Assembly: GCF_039540195.1 (NCBI RefSeq)
Contig: NZ_BAABEO010000035.1
Location: 34,211-98,210, forward strand
Direction of reading: 5' to 3'
DNA length: 64,000 nt
DNA from: Zafaria ginkgonis
GTDB lineage: Bacteria > Actinomycetota > Actinomycetes > Actinomycetales > Micrococcaceae
The position numbers and the translations under genes are program-made. Shown here one piece after another: positions 8,885 to 18,655 of this stretch. A model generated the notes under the pieces. It worked only from the letters and a program-made list of their open reading frames with translations, was not told the DNA's origin and did not search any database. The first letter of the stretch is position 1, and each line of letters begins with the position of its first letter.

Positions 8885-9134
8885 GGAACTGCTGGAGGCG
8901 TTCGAGATCCCCGACGCTCCCATCGACATCGACGCGGTGCTGTCCCTGGCCGGCGTGGCGGCCCACCAGATCGTCCGCCCCGCGGCCCCCCTCACCACCT
9001 ACATCGCCGGCTTCGCCGCGGGCCTGGCGGCCGGAAGCGGACAGGCTCCGGAAGCCGAGTCCGTGCGCGCCGCGGACCGCGTGGTGCGTGAGGTGTTGAG
9101 CCGCCGCGCCGAAGCCGCCGGACCCACCGATTGA
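8850..9134 (+). CDS. DUF6457 family protein
   Basis: GTG at 8850 with GGAGGAA just upstream, inside the 3' end of the mobA-like gene. 94 residues, helical: WVRELLEAFEIPDAPIDIDA, then LAGVAAHQIVRPAAPLTTYIAGFAAG split over the middle. This small domain is found next to, or fused with, molybdopterin-guanine dinucleotide enzymes in actinobacteria. Function unknown; an accessory role in MGD synthesis or transfer is inferred from linkage. Confidence 0.8.
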   Translation: MAEQPELEPWVRELLEAFEIPDAPIDIDAVLSLAGVAAHQIVRPAAPLTTYIAGFAAGLAAGSGQAPEAESVRAADRVVREVLSRRAEAAGPTD

Positions 9135-9139
9135 GCCTG

Positions 9140-10441
9140 ATGCACCAGGCCGAACCGGGCCGCCTGGCGGGCGCGGGCCCCGGACGCGAGTTGCCGGCGC
9201 ACGACCTGCCCGTGCATGACCTGTCCTGGCCCGCAGCCCGGGAGGCGGCCAAGGAGGCGGGTGCCGGCCTGGCCGCGCACCTGCCCGGCCCCGAAACCGT
9301 GCCGCTGCCGGCCGCGGTGGGCCGCGTGCTGGCCGCCGACCTGCTGGCCCGCTACGCGCTGCCGCACTACGCCTCCTCCGCGATGGACGGCTGGGCCGTG
9401 GCCGGCCCCGGCCCGTGGAGGCTCCCGCCGGCCGCTCCCGCCGGCCACGGGGAGCCCCCGCCGCTGGAGGCCGGGCAGGCGGTGCCGATCCTCACCGGCG
9501 GCGCCCTGCCCCACGGCACGACGGCGGTGCTGCGCCGCGAGCGCGGCGCCGTCTCCGGTGAAGGAGGGTCCGGAAGCGAGGGGTCCGCGGACGTGCTGTC
9601 CGCCACCGAAGGCTGCGCCCCTTCCGAGGGGACCGACATCCGCCCGGCCGGCACCGAGGCCGCGGAGGGCGACCTGCTGCTGCCCCGCGGCACGCGCCTG
9701 AACCCCGGGGCCGTGGCGGTGGCCGCGGTCGCCGGCGCCGACACCGTCCAGGTCGCCGCACCGGTCCCGGTCCGGCTGGTGTTCACCGGCGACGAGGTCG
9801 TCACCTCCGGCATCCCCGCCCCCGGCCAGGTGCGCGACGCGTTCGGCCCCGTGCTGCCGGCCTGCGTTGCCGGGCTCGGCGGCACCGTGGACTCCACCGC
9901 GCGGATCGGGGACAGCATGGAGGCCACGCTGGAGGCCCTGGACGGGCCCGCCGCCCGCCGCGCCCGCATCCTGGTCACCACCGGGGGGACCGGCGCATCG
10001 CCGGCGGACCACGTCCGCCCGGCCGCCCGCAGGCTCGGCGCCGAATTCCTCGTCGACGGCATCGCGATGCGCCCCGGACACCCCGCGCTGCTGGCCCGTT
10101 TCCCCGACGGGAGGCTGCTCCTGGCGCTGCCGGGGAACCCGCTGGCCGCACTGGTGGCGGTGGCGACCCTGCTGGAACCGGCGCTGCGGGCAGCCGCCGG
10201 ACGGCCGGCGTCGTACCCCGTGCCGTGCCGCGCGGCAGCGGACGCACCGCCCTTGCCGGGACGGCACCGGCTGGTGCCCGCGCGCTGGATCGGCGCCGGC
10301 GCGGACCGCGCGCTGGCCCCGGCCGAACACGTCGGCAGCGCCATGATGCGCGGGCTGGCCACCGCCGATGCCCTGCTGGTCATCCCGCCCGAGGGGCTGC
10401 GGCAGGGCGCGGACGCCGGGTGGCTTCCCCTGCCGTGGTAG
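9140..10441 (+). CDS. moeA: Molybdopterin molybdenumtransferase MoeA
   Basis: 433 residues from ATG 9140; a TTG at 9131 overlapping the upstream stop is an alternative giving three more residues. MoeA inserts molybdate into adenylylated molybdopterin. Recognisable are domain II start HYASSAMDGWA, QAVPILTGGALPHGTTAVLR, the MPT-binding TTGGTGASPADHVR and ALPGNPLAALVA. The N-terminal 30 residues are variable. An insertion of about 40 residues rich in Gly/Ser/Glu follows RRERGAV. Part of the mobA-DUF6457-moeA run. Confidence 0.93.
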   Translation: MHQAEPGRLAGAGPGRELPAHDLPVHDLSWPAAREAAKEAGAGLAAHLPGPETVPLPAAVGRVLAADLLARYALPHYASSAMDGWAVAGPGPWRLPPAAPAGHGEPPPLEAGQAVPILTGGALPHGTTAVLRRERGAVSGEGGSGSEGSADVLSATEGCAPSEGTDIRPAGTEAAEGDLLLPRGTRLNPGAVAVAAVAGADTVQVAAPVPVRLVFTGDEVVTSGIPAPGQVRDAFGPVLPACVAGLGGTVDSTARIGDSMEATLEALDGPAARRARILVTTGGTGASPADHVRPAARRLGAEFLVDGIAMRPGHPALLARFPDGRLLLALPGNPLAALVAVATLLEPALRAAAGRPASYPVPCRAAADAPPLPGRHRLVPARWIGAGADRALAPAEHVGSAMMRGLATADALLVIPPEGLRQGADAGWLPLPW

Positions 10442-10592
10442 CTTCGTATAGCGAGATGTAGGACACATTGCGCAACGGCGCACACGGGGCGGCGGGCCCA
10501 CACGCAAGACGACAGGCCCGGCGCCCGCGGTGCGCCTTCGCACGGTGATCCGCAAGACCTAACCGGAAACTGAACCGGAGATGGAGGCGGCG

Positions 10593-11498
10593 ATGGGCAG
10601 GCTGACCCGACGGCAGCGCGTGGTGCGCTTCTCCCTGGGCGATGCGCCGCGCACGCGCGAGGAGACCATGGCGGCGGAGGAGCCGCTGGAGATCCGGCTG
10701 GACGGGCGCGCGTTCAGCGTCACGATGCGCACCCCGGGGGACGACTTCGACCTGGTCGGCGGATTCCTGGTCGGCGAGGGCGTGGTCTCCGCCGCCGAGC
10801 ACCTGCTCAGCCTGCGCTTCTGCGCCGGCGAGGACGAGGACGGGCGGCAGACGTTCAACGTGGTCGAGGCGCAGCTGGGACCGGGCGCCGCGGCCCCGGA
10901 CCCGTCGCTGGACCGGCACGTGTACACCACCAGCTCCTGCGGGATCTGCGGGACCGCCTCGATCGACGCGGTGGCGAAGACCTCGCGCTTCGCCCTGGAC
11001 CCGGAGCGCGGACGGGTGGAACTGCCGGTGCTGCTGCAGCTGCCGGAGACGCTGCGCTCGGGGCAGGCGCTGTTCGGCAAGACCGGCGGCGTGCACGCGG
11101 CCGGGCTGTTCAGCACGGAGGGGGAGCTGCTGTGCCTGCGCGAGGACGTGGGCCGGCACAACGCCGTGGACAAGGTGGTCGGCTGGGCGCTGCGCGAGGG
11201 CCGGCTGCCGCTGGCCGACACCGTGCTCCAGGTGTCCGGCCGGGCGTCCTTCGAGCTGGTCCAGAAGGCTTGGCTGGCCGGGATCCCCGTGCTGTCCGCG
11301 GTCAGCGCGCCCTCCTCCCTCGCCGTCGAGCTGGCCCAGCGCGCCGGAATGACGCTTGCGGGCTTCAGCCGCGGCAGCACCGTGAATGTCTACTCCCACC
11401 CCGAACGGATCATGGCCCCGGAGGCGGGCACCGCCCCTGGCCACACCATCCACGGCCAGGCCGCCCGCAGCCAAGGCAGCGCCGCCGGCCGCAACTGA
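10593..11498 (+). CDS. fdhD: Formate dehydrogenase accessory sulfurtransferase FdhD
   Basis: 301 residues from ATG 10593 (GGAGG five bases upstream); an ATG 12 bases earlier is possible. FdhD moves sulfur from IscS to the molybdenum cofactor before it is loaded into formate dehydrogenase. Key motifs: EEPLEIRLDG, SSCGICGTAS carrying the two sulfur-relay cysteines, GVHAAGLF, DVGRHNAVDKV and SGRASFELVQKA. The gene lies between moeA and the formate dehydrogenase-like gene, so it presumably serves that enzyme. The final 25 residues are low complexity. Confidence 0.95.
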   Translation: MGRLTRRQRVVRFSLGDAPRTREETMAAEEPLEIRLDGRAFSVTMRTPGDDFDLVGGFLVGEGVVSAAEHLLSLRFCAGEDEDGRQTFNVVEAQLGPGAAAPDPSLDRHVYTTSSCGICGTASIDAVAKTSRFALDPERGRVELPVLLQLPETLRSGQALFGKTGGVHAAGLFSTEGELLCLREDVGRHNAVDKVVGWALREGRLPLADTVLQVSGRASFELVQKAWLAGIPVLSAVSAPSSLAVELAQRAGMTLAGFSRGSTVNVYSHPERIMAPEAGTAPGHTIHGQAARSQGSAAGRN

Positions 11499-11622
11499 CG
11501 GGCCGACACCCAGGCAGCCCGGACCCACGCGGTCCACACCCCAGCAGTACACATCCCAGCAGTCCGCACGCGGGCAGGCCGCATCCAGCCGGTCCGCATC
11601 CGAAGCACGAACAGGAGACCGC

Positions 11623-13983
11623 ATGAACCGCCTCGCACCAGTGGAGGACATCAACGAGGAGGACCTCCGGGTCGGTACGCCCAAGACGTCGGCGGCCGGC
11701 GTGAAGGCGGTGATGGTGGCGCTGGAACGCGGCATCGCGCAGGCGGGCGTCTCCCGCACGGTGCGGTCCATGCTGCGGGTCAACCAGCGCGGCGGCGTGG
11801 ACTGCCCGGGCTGCGCCTGGCCCGAGTCGATCACCGGGGCCCGCAAACCTGCGGAATTCTGCGAAAACGGAGCCAAAGCCCTGGCCGAGGAGAGCACCAC
11901 CCGCACGGTCACCCCGGAATGGTGGGAAGAGCACCCCATCGAGGTGCTGCGCAACAAGACCGAATACTGGCTGGGCAACCAGGGGCGGATCACCGAACCG
12001 GTCATCCTGCGGCCGGGGGAGGACCGCTACCGGCGGATCAGCTGGAGCGATGCGTTCGGGACCATCGCCGAACACATGCGGGCCACCACCCCGGACCGCT
12101 GCGTCTTCTACACCTCCGGGCGCACGGCCAACGAGACCGCCTTCATGTACCAGCTGTTCGCGCGCTCGCTGGGCACCAACAACCTGCCGGACTGCTCCAA
12201 CATGTGCCACGAGTCCTCGGGCTCGGCAATGCGCCCGACCATCGGCATCGGCAAGGGCACGGTGTCCCTGGAGGACTTCGATCACGCCGAACTGATCTTC
12301 GTCGTCGGGCAGAACCCCGGGACCAACCACCCGCGGATGCTCTCGGCGCTGGCCGAGGCGCGCAAGCACGGGGCGAAGGTCGTGGCGGTGAACCCGTTGC
12401 CGGAGGCCGGCCTGCTGGCGTTCAAGGACCCGCAGAGGGTGAACGGCGTGGTGGGCCACGGCGACCAGATTGCCGACGAGTTCCTGCAGATCAAGGTCGG
12501 CGGCGACCTGGCCCTGTTCCAGGCCTTTGGGCACCTGCTCTTCCAGGAGGAGGAGCGTGCTCCGGGCACGATCGTTGACCGGGCCTTCGTCGAGGCCCAG
12601 ACGGAAGGCTTCGAGGCCTACCGCTCCGCCCGCGCCGAGATCGACTGGGATCAGACCGAGGAGGCGACGGGGCTCTCGCGGCTGGAAATCGCCTCGATCG
12701 CGCGCCTGCTCGCGAAGTCCAAGGCCACCATCATCTGCTGGGCCCTGGGCGTGACCCAGCAGCCGCACTCGGTGGACACGCTGCGCGAGATCATCAACGT
12801 CCTGCTCCTGCAGGGCAACTTCGGCAAGCCCGGCGCCGGCGCCTGCCCCGTGCGCGGCCACTCCAACGTCCAGGGCGACCGCACCATGGGCATCTGGGAA
12901 AAGCCGACGGAGGACCTGCTGGCCGCGATCGATGCCGAGTTCGGCATCGAGTCCCCGCGCCACCACGGCTACGACGCGGTGGAAACGGTCGAGGCCTTCG
13001 AACGCGACGACGTGGACGTCTTCGTCTCCATGGGCGGGAACTTCTCCCTGGCGTGCTCCGACACCGCGGTAGTGGAGGCCGGCATGGAGCGCGTGGGCCT
13101 GACCGTGCACATCTCCACCAAGCCCAACCGCTCGCACGTGGTGCACGGGCAGACCTCCCTCATCCTTCCCACGCTGGGGCGCACCGACCGGGACGACAAG
13201 CACTCGGACGGCCCGCAGTTCCTCTCCGTCGAGGACTCGATGTCGGTGGTCCACACCACCCAGGGCCGCCTGGCGCCGGTGTCCGAGCACCTGCTCGCCG
13301 AGCCGGTGATCGTGGCCCGGATGGCCGAGGCCGTCTTCGGGCCGGAGCACCCGGTCGACTGGCGTGCGATGGCCGAGGACTACGACGTCGTCCGCGACCA
13401 CATCGCGCGCGTGCTGCCCGGGTTCGAGGACTTCAACCGCCGGGTGCGCCAGAAGAACGGGTTCGTGCTTCCCAACCCGCCGCGGGACACCCGCACCTTC
13501 GGCACGGACATCGGCCGCGCCCGGTTCTCGGTCAGCCCGCTGGAGTACCTCAGCGCGCCCGAGGGGCACCTGGTCCTGCAGACGATGCGCAGCCACGACC
13601 AGTACAACACCACGTTCTACGGCCTGGACGACCGCTACCGCGGCATCTCCCACGGCCGCCGCGTGATCCTGGTGCACCCGGAGGACCTGACCGAACTGGG
13701 CCTGCAGGACCGCGACCTGGTGGACGTGATCTCCACCTTCCAGGGCACCGAACGGCGCGCCAACCGCTTCCGGCTGGTCTCCTACCCGACCGCGCGCGGC
13801 TGCGCCGCTGCGTACTTCCCGGAGGCCAACGCGCTGGTCCACCGCGAACTGGTCGCCCGCGAGTCCAACACCCCCGGCTACAAGGCAATGATGGTCAGGT
13901 TCGTCCCCCACACTGAGGAACCGGATCCTGCCTTTGACGAACGGCAAGCCGGGCGGGCCACCGCCGAGTTCCCGCCCAGCTGA
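11623..13983 (+). CDS. FdhF/YdeP-family molybdopterin oxidoreductase (formate dehydrogenase-like)
   Basis: 786 residues from ATG 11623 (CAGGAGACCGC upstream); longer in-frame versions only add low-complexity sequence. Molybdopterin domain with N-terminal CPGCAWPE (in place of a classic four-Cys cluster motif), the Mo-ligand region NMCHESSGSAM, PGTNHPRMLSAL, GNFGKPGAGACPVRGHSNVQGDRT, and a molydopterin-dinucleotide binding C-terminal domain starting near LQTMRSHDQYNTTFYG. This family (TIGR01701, YdeP type) is called a formate dehydrogenase alpha subunit because of its fdhD linkage, but formate activity is not proven for all members. Could consume formate released by PurU encoded at 46.2 kb; that is inference. 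Confidence 0.9.
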   Translation: MNRLAPVEDINEEDLRVGTPKTSAAGVKAVMVALERGIAQAGVSRTVRSMLRVNQRGGVDCPGCAWPESITGARKPAEFCENGAKALAEESTTRTVTPEWWEEHPIEVLRNKTEYWLGNQGRITEPVILRPGEDRYRRISWSDAFGTIAEHMRATTPDRCVFYTSGRTANETAFMYQLFARSLGTNNLPDCSNMCHESSGSAMRPTIGIGKGTVSLEDFDHAELIFVVGQNPGTNHPRMLSALAEARKHGAKVVAVNPLPEAGLLAFKDPQRVNGVVGHGDQIADEFLQIKVGGDLALFQAFGHLLFQEEERAPGTIVDRAFVEAQTEGFEAYRSARAEIDWDQTEEATGLSRLEIASIARLLAKSKATIICWALGVTQQPHSVDTLREIINVLLLQGNFGKPGAGACPVRGHSNVQGDRTMGIWEKPTEDLLAAIDAEFGIESPRHHGYDAVETVEAFERDDVDVFVSMGGNFSLACSDTAVVEAGMERVGLTVHISTKPNRSHVVHGQTSLILPTLGRTDRDDKHSDGPQFLSVEDSMSVVHTTQGRLAPVSEHLLAEPVIVARMAEAVFGPEHPVDWRAMAEDYDVVRDHIARVLPGFEDFNRRVRQKNGFVLPNPPRDTRTFGTDIGRARFSVSPLEYLSAPEGHLVLQTMRSHDQYNTTFYGLDDRYRGISHGRRVILVHPEDLTELGLQDRDLVDVISTFQGTERRANRFRLVSYPTARGCAAAYFPEANALVHRELVARESNTPGYKAMMVRFVPHTEEPDPAFDERQAGRATAEFPPS

Positions 13984-14146
13984 ATCCAACACGGCTGATC
14001 CCCAATCAGCTGATCCGCATCCCGCCGACGTGCGCCGCGCCTGACCGGCCCGGCGCACGCCGGTACCTGTCACCAGTACCGATCGCCGGCACGGGCCACT
14101 AGCATCGCCACCAGCACCGCCATCCGCACCACGAAGGAGCCGTCCG

Positions 14147-14860
14147 ATGCGCCCGGTCCTGCTGCTGCCTGGAACCCTGGTCCCGGCCTCGGTGTTCGAC
14201 GCCGTGGTCCCGCTCCTGGAGCGGACGGGCGCCTTCCGCCCGGTGACGGTCGACTGGATGCGGGAGGTGCCCGATCCCACGCTGGTGCGGGTGGCCGATC
14301 ACGTCGTGGCGCTCACCCGCGGCGGGCCGCCGGTGATCCTGGTGGGCCATTCCACCGGGGCCGCGATCGCCGCCATGGCCGCCGTGCTGCACCCGGCCAG
14401 GGTCGCGGCGCTGGTGCTGGTCGACGGCGGGCCGAACATGGCCGCCCACGCCTCGATCGGGCCCATGCTGGAGGGCCTGCGCGTCGCCCGCTCGGACGCC
14501 GACTGGCGCGGGTACGCCGAACTGAACGTCTCCTCCGGGGATCCGGGGCAGCGGGAGGCCTGGATCGGGCAGATGGTCGGGTACAGCCGCTCCGTCGGCT
14601 CCGGCCCGGCCCTGAGCATCCTGGAAAGCCAGGCCGGCGAAGACTTCCTGGGACGCCCGCCCCTGGAGGGGGTGCCGGTGGAACTGCTCCACGGGGAACG
14701 CGACCCCAAACGCCGTCCGGTGGATTCGCGCGCCTGGACCCAACTGTTCCCCTCGGCGTGCTTCACGCTGCTCCCCGGGGTGGGCCACACCCCGCCCCTG
14801 GAGGCGCCGGCGGAGGTGGCTGCCGCCGTCGAGCGTGCCGCCGCCCGCTGCGGCGGCTGA
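14147..14860 (+). CDS. Alpha/beta-fold hydrolase
   Basis: 237 residues. LLLPGTLVPASVF oxyanion region, nucleophile elbow VGHSTGAAIA, acid in HGERDPKRRP and terminal histidine in GVGHTPPLEAP complete a serine-hydrolase triad. The substrate is not predictable. It stands alone between the formate dehydrogenase-like gene and the ABC transporter; the preceding 160 bases contain only short CACC-type imperfect repeats. Confidence 0.85.
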   Translation: MRPVLLLPGTLVPASVFDAVVPLLERTGAFRPVTVDWMREVPDPTLVRVADHVVALTRGGPPVILVGHSTGAAIAAMAAVLHPARVAALVLVDGGPNMAAHASIGPMLEGLRVARSDADWRGYAELNVSSGDPGQREAWIGQMVGYSRSVGSGPALSILESQAGEDFLGRPPLEGVPVELLHGERDPKRRPVDSRAWTQLFPSACFTLLPGVGHTPPLEAPAEVAAAVERAAARCGG

Positions 14861-14980
14861 CCGCCGGCGCCGCCCGGGCACGGGCCCCCAGCGCCGGCGG
14901 GAGTAGACTCGTGGGCTGGATACGGGTATGAAGGCCCGGGGGGCTGCGGTCCGCCGGACGGCGCGGGAACGGGAACGAAC

Positions 14981-16855
14981 ATGAGCATGGAGGGTGCCGC
15001 CTGGAATTCGCTGTGGCGGATGTCCACGGCCAACAAGGGGCGGGCTTTCGCCCCGGGCACGTTAAAGCGCGTCATCGCCTTCGCGAAACGCTACCGGCGG
15101 AGGCTGGCGGGGTTCATCGCGGTCTCGGTGGTCTCCGCGGCGCTGGCCGTGGCCACCCCGGTCCTGGCCGGGCGCGTGGTGGACGCGATCGTCGCCGGTT
15201 CCACCGAATCGACGGTCATCGCCCTGGCCCTGCTGATCGCGCTCGTCGCGCTCGTGGATGCCGGTGTCTCCGTGGGGCTGCGCTGGCTCTCCTCCAATTT
15301 GGGCGAGGGCATCATCTACGACCTGCGCACCGCCGTTTTCGACCACGTGCAAAAGATGCCGATCGCGTTCTTCACCCGCACCCGAACCGGCGCGCTGGTC
15401 AGCCGGCTGAACAACGACGTCATTGGCGCCCAGGCCGCCTTTGCCGGGACCCTGTCCGGGGTGGTGAGCAATGTCGTCGCGCTGGCCCTGACGCTGGTGG
15501 TCATGCTCAGCACCTCGTGGCAGGTGACCGTGCTGGCGCTGGCGATGCTGCCGATCTTCCTCATCCCGGCCCGCCGCATGGGGGCCAGGCTGGCCTCGCT
15601 GCGCCGGGAGGCCGCGGACCACAACGCGGCGATGAGCACCCAGATGACCGAACGGTTCTCCGCCCCCGGCGCCACCCTCATCAAGCTGTTCGGCCGCCCG
15701 GACGCCGAGTCGCGCGAGTTCGCGGTGCGCGCCGCCCGGGTCCGGGACATCGGCATCAAGACCTCGATGCGGCAGTACCTCTTCGTCACCGCGCTCACCC
15801 TGGTCGCCGCGCTGGCCCTGGCGCTGGTGTACGGGCTCGGCGGCGTCTATGCGCTGCGCGGGCAGCTGGCCCCCGGCGACGTCGTGGTGCTGGCCCTGCT
15901 GCTGACCCGCCTGTACGCCCCGCTGACCGGGCTGGCCAACGCCCGGGTGGAAATCATGAGCGCCCTGGTGAGCTTCGACCGCGTCTTCGAGGTCCTGGAC
16001 CTGGTCCCGCTCATCCGCGAAAAGGAGGACGCCGTCGCGGTGCCGGCGGGCCCCGTGGGGGTGCGCTTCCGCGACGTGAACTTCGGCTACCCGAGCGCCG
16101 ACAAGGTGTCACTGGCCTCGCTCGAGGAGGTCGCCATGCTGGACAGCCGGGGCGGGCAGCAGGTCCTGCACGGCATCGACTTCGAGGTCGCCCCCGGCCA
16201 AACAGTCGCCCTGGTGGGCTCCTCGGGCGCGGGCAAGTCCACCATCGCCCAGCTGCTCGCGCGCCTGTACGACGTCGATTCCGGCGCCGTGGAACTGGCC
16301 GGCACGGACGTGCGCTCGGTGTCCTTCGCCTCGCTGCGCTCCACCGTCGGCATGGTCACCCAGGACGGGCACCTCTTCCACGAGAGCATCCGTGCCAACC
16401 TGCTGCTGGCCGACCCGAACGCGGACGAGGCCCGGCTTTGGGACGCCCTGCGCCGGGCCAGGCTGGAGGGGCTGGTCCGTTCCCTGCCGGACGGGCTGGA
16501 CACCACGGTGGGGGAGCGCGGCTACCGGCTCTCCGGCGGCGAACGCCAGCGCATGACCATCGCCCGGCTGCTGCTGGCCTCCCCGCGCGTGGTCATCCTC
16601 GACGAGGCCACCGCGGCCCTGGACTCGACCAACGAGGCCGCCGTCCAAGCGGCCCTGACGGAGGCCCTCGAGGGGCGCACCGCCGTCGTCATCGCCCACC
16701 GGCTCTCCACCATCCGCTCGGCGGACGCGATCCTGGTGGTCGAGGACGGGCGGATCGTCGAACGCGGCACCCACACGGGGCTGCTCGCCGCGGGAGGACG
16801 CTACGCCGAGCTGTACCAGACCCAGTTCGCCGACCCGACCGGCACGGCCGCCTAA
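14981..16855 (+). CDS. ABC exporter, fused membrane and ATPase domains
   Basis: 624 residues. Six transmembrane helices (about 45-330) of the type I exporter fold, then an ATPase domain (about 360-610) with Walker A GSSGAGKST, Q-loop MVTQDGHLF, signature LSGGERQR, Walker B VVILDEATAALD and the H-loop IAHRLSTIRS. It would work as a homodimer or with a partner encoded elsewhere, exporting a lipid, peptide or drug; the substrate is unknown. Stop overlaps by four bases the stop of the convergent Nudix gene. Confidence 0.92.
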   Translation: MSMEGAAWNSLWRMSTANKGRAFAPGTLKRVIAFAKRYRRRLAGFIAVSVVSAALAVATPVLAGRVVDAIVAGSTESTVIALALLIALVALVDAGVSVGLRWLSSNLGEGIIYDLRTAVFDHVQKMPIAFFTRTRTGALVSRLNNDVIGAQAAFAGTLSGVVSNVVALALTLVVMLSTSWQVTVLALAMLPIFLIPARRMGARLASLRREAADHNAAMSTQMTERFSAPGATLIKLFGRPDAESREFAVRAARVRDIGIKTSMRQYLFVTALTLVAALALALVYGLGGVYALRGQLAPGDVVVLALLLTRLYAPLTGLANARVEIMSALVSFDRVFEVLDLVPLIREKEDAVAVPAGPVGVRFRDVNFGYPSADKVSLASLEEVAMLDSRGGQQVLHGIDFEVAPGQTVALVGSSGAGKSTIAQLLARLYDVDSGAVELAGTDVRSVSFASLRSTVGMVTQDGHLFHESIRANLLLADPNADEARLWDALRRARLEGLVRSLPDGLDTTVGERGYRLSGGERQRMTIARLLLASPRVVILDEATAALDSTNEAAVQAALTEALEGRTAVVIAHRLSTIRSADAILVVEDGRIVERGTHTGLLAAGGRYAELYQTQFADPTGTAA

Positions 16856-17253
16856 CGGCCCAGCAGTTCGGGCAGCACGTGCTCGCGCAGCAGCGGGGCG
16901 ATGTCCGTGCGGGCCAGCGCCGCCTCCGGGTCCTCCCAGACCATTTCTTCCAGCTCGGCGGCCACCCGGGGCTCGCCGCGCAGCGGCGCCCCGAACAGGT
17001 GGGCGTCGATGAGCGTGTCCGCCTCGTTGGCGGCCGGCCCGGTCCATGTTCCCAGCGGCTCCAGGTCGGCGGCCGGAACCCGCAGGCCCAGTTCCTCCTC
17101 GAGCTCGCGGCTGGCCGCCGCGGCGGGCGACTCGCCGGGTTCGGGCTTGCCGCCGGGCTGCATGAACATGGTGGTTCCGCGCTTGCGGACCAACAGGATG
17201 CGGCCGGCGGGATCGAGCAGGCGGACGGCTGAAACCGTAAGGATCGAAGGCAT
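16852..17253 (-). CDS. Nudix hydrolase
   Basis: 133 residues. The Nudix box GESPAAAASRELEEELGL fits GX5EX7REUXEEXGU with all Mg2+ ligands. MFMQPGGKPEPG just before the box is common in 8-oxo-dGTP or related nucleotide-pyrophosphatase homologues. Exact substrate unknown. Convergent with the ABC exporter, four-base overlap of stop codons, no room for an intervening terminator. Confidence 0.9.
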   Translation of the reverse strand: MPSILTVSAVRLLDPAGRILLVRKRGTTMFMQPGGKPEPGESPAAAASRELEEELGLRVPAADLEPLGTWTGPAANEADTLIDAHLFGAPLRGEPRVAAELEEMVWEDPEAALARTDIAPLLREHVLPELLGR

Positions 17254-17410
17254 GTTCCAACCCTAGCAATCCGTCATTTGTCGGACACTTGACGAAGTTG
17301 TGGACCGCTGCCACTGGACCCTGACCGGGTAATTTTCGGTGCAAAGAATGGTTCCCGGCGCCCGTCGACCTGATAGCTTTACAAGCAATCAACAACAATC
17401 TGGAGACCAC

Positions 17411-18655
17411 ATGCAGCGGGGTACCAACCTAGGCCGGCTCGGGGATTTCAACCAAGCGGTGATTTTCGAATCCATCCGCCGCGCTGCGGAAGGGATCAGC
17501 CGCGTCGAGCTCGCGGAGTCGACGGGCCTGTCTCCGCAGACCATCTCCAACGTGGTGCGCCGCCTGCTCGACGAGGGGCTGGTCCGGGAGGACCGCACCG
17601 TCGTGTCGGGACCGGGCAAGCCGCGCACGGTCCTGGAGTTGGAGGCGGACCGGCTGCTGAGCCTCGGCATCCACGTTGATCCGGGGATGGTCAGCGTGGT
17701 CATGCTCGACCTGCGGGGTGACGTCGTGGTCTCCAAGCGCGTGGACGAGCCGTCCCTGGAGGATCCGGAGCGCACCATCGAGGCGATGGCCGCGGCCGTG
17801 GAGGAGTTGGTCGAGGCGTCGGGGCGGCCCCGCCAGCGCATCCTCGGCGTCGGCGTCGTCGCCCCCGGTCCGATGGACCGGGAGCGCGGTTTCCTTGCGG
17901 CCCCGCCGCTGCTGGACGGCTGGAACCACGTGGAGATCGTCGAACCGCTGCGCAGGCGGCTGGACATGGACGTCCTCCTCGAGAAGGACACGATCGCGGC
18001 CGCCATCGCGGAACTGTGGAAGGGTCCGGACCACGGGCGCGACAACTTCCTCTTTATGTACATCGGGGCGGGCATCGGGGCGGGCATCGTCGTCAACGGG
18101 GAGGTGCTGCGCGGGGTGAGCAACAACGCCGGCGAGGTCGGGCACTTCTCGGCCGGCATGGAATTCGTCGAGGACGGGGCGGAACCGTGCGAGGAATGCG
18201 GGAGGCTCGACTGCCTCGCCGTCGCCTTCTCCTTCACCAGGCTGGCTGGCTCGGCGCGCCGCCGCGGGATCGACCTGCCGGAGGAGCTGGATGCCACGGT
18301 GGCCGGCCGCGCAGCCGGGATGAACCGCCTCGTCGAACTAGCCCTGGCCGGCAACGAGGACGCCGAGGCCTTGATCGGCGGCGGCGCCCGGATGGTCGCC
18401 CAGGTGGCCATTCGCCTGGCCAACGCCCTGGACGTCGACAAGGTGATTTTCGGCGGCCCGCTGTGGTCCGCGCTGGAGGGCCGCCACCTGGGCGCCGTGG
18501 CCGAGGTCATCAACGCCGGGTTCGTCGCCCGGGACCTGCACGGGGTGAAGGTGGTGAGTTCCGACCTGGGGCACCTGGTTGGAGCGATCGGGGGCGCCTG
18601 CGCGGTGATGGACGCTGTGCTCTCCCCGAAGGCCAGCGCGCTGCTGCTGCACTAG
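17411..18655 (+). CDS. ROK-family transcriptional regulator
   Basis: 414 residues from ATG 17411 (TCTGGAGACCAC upstream). N-terminal winged helix (about 12-75; ISRVELAESTGLSPQTISNV) and a ROK sugar-kinase-like domain with GIGAGIVVNGEVLRG, GEVGHFS and the zinc loop CEECGRLDC, a variant of the usual CXCGXXGCXE. Expected to be a sugar- or sugar-phosphate-responsive repressor. No transporter or sugar gene is adjacent, so its targets are probably elsewhere; it is followed by a non-coding region holding the sRNA below. Confidence 0.9.
   Translation: MQRGTNLGRLGDFNQAVIFESIRRAAEGISRVELAESTGLSPQTISNVVRRLLDEGLVREDRTVVSGPGKPRTVLELEADRLLSLGIHVDPGMVSVVMLDLRGDVVVSKRVDEPSLEDPERTIEAMAAAVEELVEASGRPRQRILGVGVVAPGPMDRERGFLAAPPLLDGWNHVEIVEPLRRRLDMDVLLEKDTIAAAIAELWKGPDHGRDNFLFMYIGAGIGAGIVVNGEVLRGVSNNAGEVGHFSAGMEFVEDGAEPCEECGRLDCLAVAFSFTRLAGSARRRGIDLPEELDATVAGRAAGMNRLVELALAGNEDAEALIGGGARMVAQVAIRLANALDVDKVIFGGPLWSALEGRHLGAVAEVINAGFVARDLHGVKVVSSDLGHLVGAIGGACAVMDAVLSPKASALLLH

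Noticed and set aside
10442..10592. Possible molybdenum-cofactor riboswitch before fdhD
   Set aside because: The 150-base gap has short palindromes such as TTGCGCAA, but not the conserved Moco-riboswitch boxes.
11499..11622. Short CAGCAGTCC/GGTCCGCATCC-like repeats between fdhD and the oxidoreductase
   Set aside because: Imperfect and irregular; not a CRISPR array or iteron set, probably low-complexity drift.
11410..14280. 956-codon open frame antisense to the formate dehydrogenase-like gene
   Set aside because: It has no recognisable motifs and mirrors the coding frame; long antisense frames are expected at this GC content.
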